Below are positions 31,701 to 39,673 of a stretch of DNA of 64,000 nucleotides, one piece after another. The notes under the pieces are model-generated. The model was not told the origin of the DNA and did not search any database. It was given only the letters and a program-made list of their open reading frames with translations. The DNA lies in the NCBI GenBank assembly GCA_947652115.1, contig OX393567.1:16300786-16364785 (forward strand). The letters are read 5' to 3'. The stretch's first letter is position 1; the number at the start of each line of letters is the position of its first letter. The position numbers and the translations under genes were made by a program. This DNA comes from Blastomussa wellsi (Eukaryota > Cnidaria > Anthozoa > Scleractinia > Plerogyridae).

Positions 31701-33056
31701 GTTAGTATTATCGCGAGGATAATACACCTCAATGTCAAAGGTGGCTCTGTAACGACTGAATTTTAAATCCTGATCCACGGTGAGGCCTTCTTCTTCAATT
31801 TTCTCAAACACGGTCTTAGAGGGATGATACACTCCTCCAGGGTAGACAAATTTGACTTGAGCTTCACAGGTCCGTTCGTGTCGCTCATGTTCCCAAGGCC
31901 TCTTAAAGAACTTGTCGCATCGGCTGCATTGGTAGGACTTGGCATATTTATTCATGTCCTTGATATAAGAAAAATGCCCATCACATAAATTGATTTTCAT
32001 GGCGCCGTCTGCCTCCAGTTGAGTCAGGATTTTGGGTGGGCGGTGGATTAATTGTACTGTTCCATCCTCTTGCAAACAATATACGAACGTGTGCACGCTG
32101 AACATCTCATCTAGATGGTAAAGGTCTGACAGTTTCACGCCTTGGAAATCCTCTGGTTCGTCTAGCGTGGACATGTACTCACTGGCGAGTCGCTTTGTTT
32201 TCCGCTCGAGATTCTTCAAACTGAACCCCAGGTGACGGGCTAGACAGCGAAAAAAACAGAGATTGTCTTCGTAGAGTTCTCCGGTGTTATAATCCGTCTC
32301 TAAGCCATCCAGCCCACGATTTTCAATCACAAAAGATGGTAAACGTTTCCCTCGGCCGATGGGGTGGTCTGGCAATTTATAAATGACGAAGGCCACATTG
32401 GTGATCAGTGCCACTGTCCACTTGGAGTTTGGTTTCTGCTGGCGGATGTACTCTTGCCAATCGAAGCCTTCAATTTTCTTTGTGAATCTGGCGAGATCTT
32501 CTTCATTTCTTATCACAGTAGGGCTCTCGAAGACATAGCCATTTTGCGAGGGATAATAATATCGGACTTCGCCGGTTTCTTCATTCTTCAAAATGAAACC
32601 GAAAGCCATGTTCAGCTTGAACGCACTTCGTTGTTTTTCGAAAATGTTGCGAAAGATCGCTGACAAATCACTTCCCTCCTCCAGTCTATGCGTATAATTC
32701 TCCACAAACTGACCACCACGTTGGCGTGTTCGTATCTGATGCCAGTTTTGACGATAACACTGCTGGCAGTCTTCCGCCAAGCTTGTAGGGGGTAGGTGTC
32801 GGGGGCACTCTTGTGGATCCTTCTCCATTTGCGTTCTTTGTTTCTTGGGAGGTGGTGTTTCCTCTTCCTCCTGGTATTTCCTCTTTGCTCTAAAAGGTTC
32901 ACACTTTTTTTCGTGTCGCCTCCAGTTATCTCGTCTATTGAATTTTTTCTTGCATGTTAAACACGAATAATCTTTTCTTTCATGGATACTCAGTGTATGC
33001 CTTTTTAGGCTTCGTAGTGTTGTAAATCTCTTTTGACATTGATCACACCTTTCCAT
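28746..33056 (-). CDS. polB: protein-primed family B DNA polymerase with N-terminal zinc fingers (1436 aa)
   Basis: The replicative polymerase of Polintons. Two C2H2 fingers open the protein (CDQCQKRF, then CLTCKKKF). The 3'-5' exonuclease motifs are FDIEVYYP (about residue 440) and GFNSGKYD (about 645). An acidic linker lies at about 560-590. Polymerase motif A is GFDANALYLWAL (about 880), motif B is KLVGNAGFG (about 1183), motif C is MDTDS (about 1284), and a KTY follows. All key residues are present and the frame is open. The start is ATG 33056 (MERCDQC), 46 nt after a TATAAAAG box; the 41 codons before it look like leader. A second C2H2-like pattern precedes the exonuclease (CSRCDKFF). 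Longer than many Polinton polymerases because of the zinc-finger region. Confidence 0.95.
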   Translation of the reverse strand: MERCDQCQKRFTTLRSLKRHTLSIHERKDYSCLTCKKKFNRRDNWRRHEKKCEPFRAKRKYQEEEETPPPKKQRTQMEKDPQECPRHLPPTSLAEDCQQCYRQNWHQIRTRQRGGQFVENYTHRLEEGSDLSAIFRNIFEKQRSAFKLNMAFGFILKNEETGEVRYYYPSQNGYVFESPTVIRNEEDLARFTKKIEGFDWQEYIRQQKPNSKWTVALITNVAFVIYKLPDHPIGRGKRLPSFVIENRGLDGLETDYNTGELYEDNLCFFRCLARHLGFSLKNLERKTKRLASEYMSTLDEPEDFQGVKLSDLYHLDEMFSVHTFVYCLQEDGTVQLIHRPPKILTQLEADGAMKINLCDGHFSYIKDMNKYAKSYQCSRCDKFFKRPWEHERHERTCEAQVKFVYPGGVYHPSKTVFEKIEEEGLTVDQDLKFSRYRATFDIEVYYPRDNTNLPEKREKLEYTAAHQLLSVSVASNVPGYERPRCFVVASEPQETVQQFVKYLQDIAQKAYELEQERYTDLKSTILEGLRTVPVSTDPHAMTHPSRASTFTCEEEAGEHVGFVEDSDDDESEDEEETEEDQEFIHDDEEEEQDRSFYRRINQELDEIEVKQDKKDKHVPKRKTKAQALCDELDEHISELPVIGFNSGKYDLNVLKELLIPYLVNHSRINLAIKRNHAYLALKSGSLKFIDISNFLAAGTSYAAFLKAYQCQGEKGFFPYEWLDSLDKLDHSQLPPHSAFNSWLRKSNISEDEYAVCQEAWKREEMTTLRDFLEWYNNLDVVPFLEALEKMARFWRERGIDMLKEAISLPGLAFKFEMGFLKEQGLHLSSFHTEDLYKLFKNNMVGGPAIIFHRHAEAAKTNIREHQYGEAAKPVQKVIGFDANALYLWALSQPMPVGLYTTWTASQDRLIPNKSWRAADEWLSWVSRDIPNFRTRLNNTEKRLGDRQVPVDGYDHGSNTVFEFHGCYWHGCPRCFDPDNMNETRGKTYGDLYDETCFRAEYLESLPNVSEVVQMWECQWLALKRGNAEIEQFLNDHFPGRREQRQTQTQLLTRIRDGSFFGAVEVDIHVPPHLRDKFSEMTPIFKNTEISLEDIGPHMRQFAQEHEILSTPRRALIGSYKGDKILLGTPLLKFYLEEGLVVSRIHRAVQWRSYPCLEPFGDFVSTSRRAADADPHQKILGETAKLVGNAGFGRFIMDVTRHQKVQYEKDEGRVTRAINSFFFRDLEELSDDVFEIKSAKKRITCDLPIQIGFFVFQYAKLRMLEFYYRCIDKYLDRENYEYLEMDTDSAYMALSSELLEELIKPELRGQYETEKHLWFPRTDTKEHAAYDKRTPGLFKIEWSGDGFVGLNSKTYCCWGTESNKASCKGISHKLNNPQKETYLQVLQTGESAEGENRGFRVVGNRVLTYAQHRTGFSYFYPKRKVQEDGISTIPLDI

Positions 33057-33101
33057 CTTGACGAGCAGGTTGAAATGAGGTGCAGTCAAACAATCACCTC
33101 C

Positions 33102-33110
33102 TTTTATACC
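33102..33110 (-). promoter_or_regulatory. TATAAAAG box of the polymerase gene
   Basis: GGTATAAAAGG on the minus strand, 46 nt before ATG 33056. It lacks the A-tract seen at the capsid and core genes. Confidence 0.6.
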
Positions 33111-33598
33111 TGTGGAGGAGCCAACGATTAATAAACAGCTTTTTGATGAACCAACACACTTTAATCGATTTGTGTGCAAGCAGGGAGGGAGGAACGTAGT
33201 CGGTCCCTAGACCATGAAATGACTACGACCTTGTCGATCAGTGAATCGACTACTTGCACACGAAAAATTACATGATAATTTTTACCTTCTGATGTCTTCT
33301 TTCCTTCTTGTGGACCTAAAAATCAAAAGATTTCACAAAAAAAAAATTCAGTGATTTCACAAAGAGAGTCCTTCGTAAATCACAAGATAACGAACAGTGA
33401 AAAAATCGACTGGATTGAATCTAAACTCTTAAAGCCAAGGCACTCATCGATCATACACCGCCCGATGAGCACTTGGAAAAAAAATTCAGGACTAAAACTT
33501 TTCCCTACCTTTTCTTGCTTGCTTGCTTCCTTCTTCTTCTTCTTCTTCTTCGGCCCCGGAGGGCCAGCAAAAGTGAATTATTTTTCGCGCTGCAGCGC

Positions 33599-33606
33599 TT
33601 TTTATA
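33599..33606 (-). promoter_or_regulatory. right-end TATA box with upstream CCAAT box
   Basis: AGTATAAAAAGCG on the minus strand, preceded about 45 nt upstream by GACCAATCACA (33643-33653). Together with the kB cluster at 33702-33754 this has the layout of a full RNA polymerase II promoter pointing at the polymerase gene. The leader contains a GAA/TTC microsatellite (about 33530-33552). Confidence 0.6.
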
Positions 33607-33701
33607 CTCTTTTCATAGCCCAGAAGGACTGGGCTCTAGTGTTGTGATTGGTCCATCTTGATCATACGAAGTGGAATGAACCAATCCGATCATTCGGGGT
33701 T

Positions 33702-33754
33702 GGGGATTTTCCCGGAGGGAATTTCCCTGGGGGATTTACCTGGGGGAATTTCCC
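33702..33754. promoter_or_regulatory. cluster of four NF-kB-like sites
   Basis: GGGGATTTTCCC (33702-33713), GGGAATTTCCC (33717-33727), GGGATTTACC (33731-33740, one mismatch to consensus) and GGGAATTTCCC (33744-33754) are spaced about 14 bp apart. Three match GGGRNNYYCC exactly. The 13-15-bp period is not a multiple of three, so the array is not kept for coding. Confidence 0.75.
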
Positions 33755-34471
33755 AACACACGTGGAGTCCTTCCAGAGAGAGTACAATACCCCATGGGAA
33801 CCCCTGGTGCGTAGCCTTTTGTTCACCCGTGAATTTCTCAGAATCCGCACGCCTGACGGGCCCCGGACATGTTTCTCGGAAAAAGTTGTTTTCGATAACG
33901 AACCTCTTTTTTTTTTTTTTCAAGAAGGATACAAGTTTCAAGGTAAGCTACTTCTTTCACATTTACTGTCAAAACAAAATGGAAAGCGATTGATGATTTG
34001 TATTTAAGCGTGAAAGGCGAAAATAAATTCGGTTTTACCGTAAAACTTGACGAGTACTTCGTGTGCTTTTCTTCGTACCGCCTTCATTTACCGTTGAGAA
34101 TAACAAGCAGGTTTTTCGGACCGAATAAGTTTCAGTTTTTTCGTCGAGTCATTTCAGGTGCCAGGAAAAAACGAGAAATCGAATTTCAGAATGTCACAAT
34201 GCGTCTTCCTGAAGGAAACCTGTTCGTCTTTTTACAAAAAGTGAAGCTGCTAGCGCGGGTAATTCTTTCACAAAACAACCACTTTTAAAAACTTAAAAAA
34301 AAATTTTGTTGACGGTCGTAGAACCATCCAACAATGAATGACGATAGTTCAGCCACATGAAAAGCCAAGCCTTACAACCAAACACAGAACGATTTAAACA
34401 AGTTTGAGAATCATTCGTGGCGAGATTTGGCGAATATAATTCACCGTGCGATGAATTTGTTGTTGTGGTCA
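33755..34471. other. right-end non-coding or unassigned region of the Polinton
   Basis: Plus-strand frames reach 119 codons (33648-34007) and 96 codons (33998-34288) but show no domain and lack a good ATG. A pyrimidine tract with CAAG at about 33907-33924 and CAAGGTAAGC at 33938-33947 look like splice sites on the plus strand. A small spliced rightward gene is possible but unproven. Confidence 0.35.
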
Positions 34472-34847
34472 AGTTCTTCGCTAACTATATTTTTTTCTGC
34501 TTTTCTTTTTTTGTTTGTCCATGTCATTGATCAACTAAATCAGAAACTATCTAAAACGCTCAATGTGACAGAAATCGAACTAAAATCAGAAAACTAAACG
34601 CTAAATGAACTTTTCAACGCTCGCACCGATAAATTTTTTTCAACGCGCGATGTGAAACGCTACACCTCAACACACGATTTTTTTTTGCTACGTGTGTTTA
34701 CTCTCAATATCACCGCCATCCATACTAGGTGCACCTCATTCATTTCCACCCAAATGAGGTGCACCCACGCAAATTTACAAAGGTTTGTATGGGGCGGCCA
34801 TTTTGAATAAATTAAAACCCGGATAATTCAGCACAATCTGTACTACT
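34472..34847 (-). repeat. Polinton right terminal inverted repeat
   Basis: Reverse complement of 17522-17898, ending CTGTACTACT at 34847. Confidence 0.93.
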
Positions 34848-34852
34848 AACAA
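34848..34852. repeat. Polinton target-site duplication, right (AACAA)
   Basis: Same five bases as 17517-17521. Confidence 0.7.
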
Positions 34853-34899
34853 CCAGTGTGTGGAATGAATACTTACCAAGACTGTGGGAGGGAGGGAGG

Positions 34900-35044
34900 G
34901 CAACAAAACGAGCAAGCTGGCAGGCAATGAAGCAAAGCACATGGCAGTGCCCCTGCAAACCTCCCTGGAACCCCCCACATAATATTAATGCAGCCACTGC
35001 ATTGGCTTAGTTTTAACCTTGCCTAAATTCCATTTAGCCTCATT
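34900..35044 (-). repeat. Ngaro-like split direct repeat A2
   Basis: GCAACAAAACGAGCAAGC through TTTAGCCTCATT, matching A1 at 39529-39673 over 145 bp. It joins B1 directly at 35044/35045. Confidence 0.88.
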
Positions 35045-35165
35045 TAAAACTTGAAGCCAATTGAAGTATTGGAGGGTAGGTGCCGTAAAGGTAGCGACAG
35101 AGGAGAGCAGCAATCTCCTCAGCAGCAAGGAGGTCACCATGGCAACCGAGCCACAGCCCACCTCC
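35045..35165 (-). repeat. Ngaro-like split direct repeat B1
   Basis: Direct copy of B2 at 17371-17491. Confidence 0.88.
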
Positions 35166-35338
35166 CAAGGTATCCTACAAGCGAGCAAGTGCTTGGAAAA
35201 AGGAGGGCCTGTGGCCAGGAGGCCATGGGACCTACCTGTTCCCAAACATACCCCAAGCACCAGTACCCAGCAACCCAATGCCACACAGGGTTGAGCGCAG
35301 GCTAACGATAAGCAATGCAAACTCACCAACCGCCATAG

Positions 35339-36379
35339 TCAGTGCGACAGGAGAGAAGTTACTTGTGCAAGAGACTCTGCAGGCGTCCTAATGTAAAGCT
35401 TGTATGCATCACTATTCCAACGCCCCATGGCTTGAATAAGGTGATCCGCGACACCCATCCGTGCAGCAACTGTGGCAGCACCAATCCTAAAGCTGTGACT
35501 GGAAAATGACCCTTGGATACCCGCAGCTGCAAAAATATCTTTTAGCCAACGGGTCAAAAGAGCGCGAGAAAGAGGCTGACCATTTGCGAGCAGAAACAAA
35601 GGACCGGGAGACTGGCCACGTTGTGAAAGGTAGTCCACGATAGCAGATAAGGCACAAAGTGGAGGATGACCCAAGCCAATGTAGAGGCAGCAGCCCTTTC
35701 GAAAAGGGTCAGTCTTGGAAGCCTTGATGTTGAGTTGTAAGCAGGATGGCATTTCATGAGAATCAACAGAAATGTCACTGACAGTTAAGTGAATGAGAGG
35801 GTTGAAGGCTGACAAGGACGGAACAGTAAATTCAGAAGAGCGCAGAAACCCAAAGTAAGCCAGGGTGGAGGCGGCCCAAAACATAACATGATCCTGGTTG
35901 GTGAGGGACAATGACTTGTGAATAATCAGCATATGGTGGTCAGTGATAGGCAAATGACAAGAGCCAGAGGGTCCTTGAGTCCTCTTTATACCTCGCATGA
36001 CACGTTGCAACTGAAGGCAGCCAGAAAGAGGGTCGGGAAATCCAAGGTCTATGTGCATGGAACGAACTGCCGACAAATATATCTTGATGGAGGAAGAGCT
36101 GAGCAAGGAGGAAAGATGGGTTGCAAACAAGCAAAGAGTCCACTCATTAGCTGGGCACGGAGAGCCATTTGCATGGAGACGACCAGACTGAGCACAAAAG
36201 TTTAGAAAACGAAGTTGAGCAGATTTGTAAGTTCGGTGCGTGGAAGGGGCCAATCCTTGTGACATCAGAGTGAAGCAATCCTTCTCTAGGGATGAAAGAT
36301 TAATGTTTCCCAAAGTTGAGGAAGGATAACTGCAGGATGACGGTCGGCATGGGGGGCCAATCGACGAAAGGTCTGCCAA
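35339..36379 (-). CDS. tyrosine recombinase of the Ngaro-like element (about 346 codons)
   Basis: Phage-integrase fold. The first catalytic Arg lies in GFLRSSEF. HSFRIGAAT supplies His-x-x-Arg, followed by MGRWNSDAYKLYIRT with the third box and the catalytic Tyr. An N-terminal SAM-like region (THRTYKSAQLRFLNFC) binds DNA in this family. It inserts the circular cDNA. No ATG opens the frame at 36379: it overlaps the end of the RNase H region and may be reached by frameshift or from an internal ATG at about 36262. No stop inside. Confidence 0.85.
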   Translation of the reverse strand: MADLSSIGPPCRPSSCSYPSSTLGNINLSSLEKDCFTLMSQGLAPSTHRTYKSAQLRFLNFCAQSGRLHANGSPCPANEWTLCLFATHLSSLLSSSSIKIYLSAVRSMHIDLGFPDPLSGCLQLQRVMRGIKRTQGPSGSCHLPITDHHMLIIHKSLSLTNQDHVMFWAASTLAYFGFLRSSEFTVPSLSAFNPLIHLTVSDISVDSHEMPSCLQLNIKASKTDPFRKGCCLYIGLGHPPLCALSAIVDYLSQRGQSPGPLFLLANGQPLSRALLTRWLKDIFAAAGIQGSFSSHSFRIGAATVAARMGVADHLIQAMGRWNSDAYKLYIRTPAESLAQVTSLLSH

Positions 36380-37885
36380 TGAAAACGAGATAAGGCATCA
36401 GGGACTTTGTTATCAGAACCAGCGATGTGCTGAGAGGAGAATATGAAATTATGTTTGGCAGCTGCCATCAGAAGCAGACGCAAGAGATGCATAACGTCAG
36501 GAGCCCTAGAGGTACGAGAATTTAGAATGAACACCACAGATTCATTGTCACAATGGAACACCACCACTTGTCGAAATCAGGATGAACCCCAGACATGAGC
36601 TGAAACGACTATGGGGAAAAGTTCCTTATACTCAATAGACGAGGATTGAAGCACAGGGGGCCATTCACCAAATAACCAGTGTGAGCCGAAAATTGCACCG
36701 AACCCTAGGGATCCAGAAGCGTCACTGGACATCTCCAGCGTTACAGGAGGAGAGAGGCCGGGATAAACCCAGAAGCAAACGCCATTCCAAGAAGCCGAAG
36801 ATCTTTCTTAAATTCTGAGCTGATACGAATTGGGTGATCATCTCTGCGGAAATTGCGGAGCAGGTCTATCATGCGGCGAATGAAGGCACGGCCAGGCCAA
36901 ACCACCTTAGCTGCATGGTGAAGATGGCCAATAAGTGATTGAAGCTGTCGTTTAGTACACCAACGATAAGACGACCATTGATGTAGCAATTCAAGGAGAG
37001 ATGTCAGTTTGTCCTCAGGCAAACGAGCAAGCTGGTTCTCAGAATCTAGTTCGATGCCAAGGGTAACCATGCAAGTGGTAGGTCCAACTTTCTTGAATGG
37101 GTGAAGAGGTAAGCCAAGTGCTGCACAAACTGAGGAAGCAATAGACAAGTTTTGTCCACACTGTGGAGAGTTGGGCGGGCCAGCCGTGATGTAATCGTCT
37201 AAGTAATGCAAAAGATCAGGTATGCGGTAATTGTTCAGAAGGATCCACTCAACAAGCTCGGCCACAGAGTTGAAGATATGAGGTGCCGACCTCAGACCAA
37301 ACGGGAGGGCTAGGTCCACGTAATACATCGACCTCCATTTCATTCCAAGAAGGAACCTCTGGGTGGGGTGAACAGCAATATTACGGTATGCCGACTCTAC
37401 ATCAAACTTGGCCATGAGAGCACCACGTCCAAACTTGTACACCATCTTGACGATGTCATCAACACGGATGTATTGCAGAGGGTAATCATTGGGATTGATT
37501 CCTTCATTAACACTGAACCCAAGAGGGGATGACATGTCCAGATTGAGACGCCATTTGTTGGGTTGGCCCTTCTTAGGAATGACGCCAAAACTGTTTATGT
37601 GCAAATTGGGAATAGGAGAGGAAGGAAAAGGACCAGCAACCCTGCCTAGAGCAACTTCGTTTGATAAATAAGCATCAATGATTTCTGGGTGTTGGTAAGC
37701 AGAAGCTTTGTTCTTTTTCGCAGATCGTAAAGAAGTCCCAGGGTTGAAGCCTAAATGGAAGCCCTCTGCAAGACCCCGGAGGACCTCGGACACCAGGGCC
37801 TGGTTTGGGTGGTGTTGGAGCTCAAGGGCAAACTTGGTAGCATTAAGTGGGGAAACCTGTGACACCGCAGGAAAGCTTCCAGGAA
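36286..37885 (-). pseudogene. reverse transcriptase-RNase H of the Ngaro-like element, broken
   Basis: The RT part runs to 36741 and has FDVESAYRNIAVHP, LPFGLRSAPHIFN and the catalytic LLHYLDDYI. The RNase H part has a DASGS motif, FHCDNESVVFIL and SDNKVPDALSR, but lies in another frame. A one-base indel near 36800-36815 closes the RT frame at 36741, and an in-frame TGA at 36579-36577 cuts RNase H. Upstream of 37885 the frame is low-complexity and ends in a pyrimidine-rich tract plus GCAG, so translation probably begins after splicing there. Confidence 0.8.
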
Positions 37886-37912
37886 CTGCAAGAGAAAGAG
37901 AAAAACAAAAAA
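37884..37912 (-). promoter_or_regulatory. putative splice acceptor before RT
   Basis: Minus-strand TTTTTCTCTTTCTCTTGCAG lies directly before TTCCTGGAAGC, where RT homology starts. The decayed second copy has an equivalent tract at about 41820. Confidence 0.5.
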
Positions 37913-38233
37913 GGGGGGATGCAACTTTAATGAGCTTACCGAGACAATACAACAGTAACACCAGCAGGAACATGCAGGAATAGAAACAACACCTGCATAA
38001 AACATGCAAGGATAGACACTCTAAACTCAACAAAAACCTTAGTAACAACAACAAGTAACAACAACGAAATGATAAATAAAATCAATCGTCAACAATAGTC
38101 AATCTGTGAAAAGTTATAACGATGCGGCTAACGATGCCCCGAAGAGCAATGGATCAATAAAAGATGAAACTAAACGCACAACAGGGGCAGAAAATGCATT
38201 AAAAACACGTAAATGCAAAGTTAGCAGATGTTC

Positions 38234-39430
38234 TTAACTACGTTTTCGTCGCTTGGATGTCTCAGGGCTTGGGGATCTGGGTGCTGTCTTCTTCTTGTGC
38301 TGGTAGCACTCCGAAGCTCGATGGGTGGATGAACAAACCGAGCAGCGATGCGCAAAGCGGCAAACACTTGAGGGAGCCACACAAAACCCGTTGTTCCACG
38401 ATTTGCAGATAACTGCAGACGAACTACCGCTTGGCTCGGTGAAGGACCGCCGGACGCTAGAACCCGCCGCGTAAAAATTGAACAGCTGCACGTTAATATT
38501 AGACCAATCTGTAAGGTTAGCAGCAGCGGCATGTTCACGAAAGGCTCTGTCGTATGTCAACCAGGCGTTGCCTTGAAATTGGCGGGAAGTACGAAGTATC
38601 AAGAGTTTATACAGAGTCAAGTCGCGCCACCTTGAGGGATAATGAGAGGCTAAAATCAGGGAAAAGATGGAAAAGGCTTCCGACCATGCAGTGATATCCA
38701 CAATTTTTGCCTTCAATCGCTTGTTAGTTGAGGTGAGGACGATTCGACCATCAAAGAGAAGCTGAGGTTCCGACTCCGCATCCTTTAAATTGTCCAAGAG
38801 CAATTCAGCGAGATCGACAAACTTTCCCGAGACGATTTGCGAGACCAACTTGTAAGGAACAGGCGAGAAGCCAGGCCCGACAATGAACGGTTGTTGAAAG
38901 GAAGGTGTTAAGGATGAGCCAAGGGATGTTAAATTGGCGGCAAAGGATGTTGAGGATATCGGTGCTGACAACGGAGATGAGCTTAAACTTAAGGGGAAAT
39001 TGAGCGACGAAACGGTTGGCAATGCAAAAGTGTTAACAAAGGAAGGAACAACATTTCGCCTACCTATGCTCGGAGCCTGCACTGAAGCTGGTAATTGAGC
39101 GCTGGAGACAACCGCTTGCGAGTTGGAAATCGGCAAGGACAAACAGGAAGTGACCGTATGCGAGGCCGCCAGTTGAGACGAAACCATAGGCTGATTTACA
39201 TTTGCCGTGGCAAGAAGCGGGCGAAGTGCATTGACAATGGAAGCGGTTAAGGTCTCCACGGATAAACCAGGGCCAGATGATGAACCAAGTGAAACGTGCG
39301 AGAGGAATTCCGAACCAGAACTCGAAGCGGAGAGTGTGACGGGCGGGAAATCCACATTTGCATTCGTCTGGTCGGAGGACAAATCCATAGCAGAGCTCAA
39401 ACTGTTGTTCGTGGTCCGTTTCGGTGGCAT
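38234..39430 (-). CDS. Gag-like protein of the Ngaro-like element (398 aa)
   Basis: Starts at ATG 39430 (MPPKRTTNN). A long Ser-rich N-terminal half is followed by a folded region (ALKAKIVDITAWSEAF-like text, then WLTYDRAFREHAAA) and a Cys/His-rich end with C, C, C-R-F-A-H, C-x-x-C and HRASEC, a zinc-binding pattern. The homologous Cys/His block is found in the decayed copy at 42.0-42.3 kb. It should bind the element's RNA. The frame is open. Confidence 0.75.
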   Translation of the reverse strand: MPPKRTTNNSLSSAMDLSSDQTNANVDFPPVTLSASSSGSEFLSHVSLGSSSGPGLSVETLTASIVNALRPLLATANVNQPMVSSQLAASHTVTSCLSLPISNSQAVVSSAQLPASVQAPSIGRRNVVPSFVNTFALPTVSSLNFPLSLSSSPLSAPISSTSFAANLTSLGSSLTPSFQQPFIVGPGFSPVPYKLVSQIVSGKFVDLAELLLDNLKDAESEPQLLFDGRIVLTSTNKRLKAKIVDITAWSEAFSIFSLILASHYPSRWRDLTLYKLLILRTSRQFQGNAWLTYDRAFREHAAAANLTDWSNINVQLFNFYAAGSSVRRSFTEPSGSSSAVICKSWNNGFCVAPSSVCRFAHRCSVCSSTHRASECYQHKKKTAPRSPSPETSKRRKRS

Positions 39431-39528
39431 ATGAAGCGAAGAAAAAACCGTGCAAACACTTCCACAAACGCCAAGCAGCAAATGCAAACACTTTCAACCG
39501 ACAATATCGCAAAAAAGGCGAGCAACAA

Positions 39529-39673
39529 GCAACAAAACGAGCAAGCTGGCAGGCAATGAAGCAAAGCACATGGCAGTGCCCCTGCAAACCTCCCTGGAAC
39601 CCCCCACATAATATTAATGCAGCCACTGCATTGGCTTAGTTTTAACCTTGCCTAAATTCCATTTAGCCTCATT
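39529..39673 (-). repeat. Ngaro-like split direct repeat A1
   Basis: Outer 5' end of the retrotransposon, identical in length to A2. Host DNA (AAACGGATG) begins at 39674. Confidence 0.88.

Larger units (their letters stand above)
17522..34847 (-). mobile_element. Polinton/Maverick (adintovirus-like) element, 17.3 kb
   Basis: Bounded by 376-377-bp inverted terminal repeats starting AGTAGTACAG and ending CTGTACTACT, with a 5-bp target duplication. It encodes the diagnostic set: protein-primed PolB, rve integrase with chromodomain, double-jelly-roll-type major capsid protein, adenain-like protease and FtsK/HerA-type packaging ATPase, plus small basic core-like proteins. Length and content fit known animal Polintons, which sit between transposons and viruses. 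By eye the two terminal repeats differ at only about two places, which suggests recent insertion. All hallmark frames but the protease are open. The coding part is visibly richer in G+C than the flanking host DNA. Confidence 0.95.
17371..39673 (-). mobile_element. Ngaro-like tyrosine-recombinase retrotransposon, split by a Polinton
   Basis: Read on the minus strand the order is A1 (39529-39673), gag, RT, RNase H, recombinase, B1 (35045-35165), A2 (34900-35044), [Polinton 17522-34847], B2 (17371-17491). A1 and A2 are 145-bp near-identical direct repeats, and B1 and B2 are about 121-bp direct repeats. This A1-ORFs-B1A2-B2 arrangement is the split-direct-repeat plan of Ngaro-type elements, which integrate through a tyrosine recombinase rather than an rve integrase. 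Without the 17.3-kb insert the element would be about 5.0 kb. It is inactive here because its 3' repeats are separated and the RT-RNase H frame is broken. Confidence 0.8.

Noticed and set aside
33648..34007. Plus-strand frame of 119 codons with a GDFPGG-like repeat
   Set aside because: The repeat comes from the kB array with a 13-15-bp period that does not respect codons; no domain and no good ATG.
34985..35329. 114-codon minus-strand frame after the recombinase
   Set aside because: Falls in the B1-A2 non-coding repeats of the retrotransposon.
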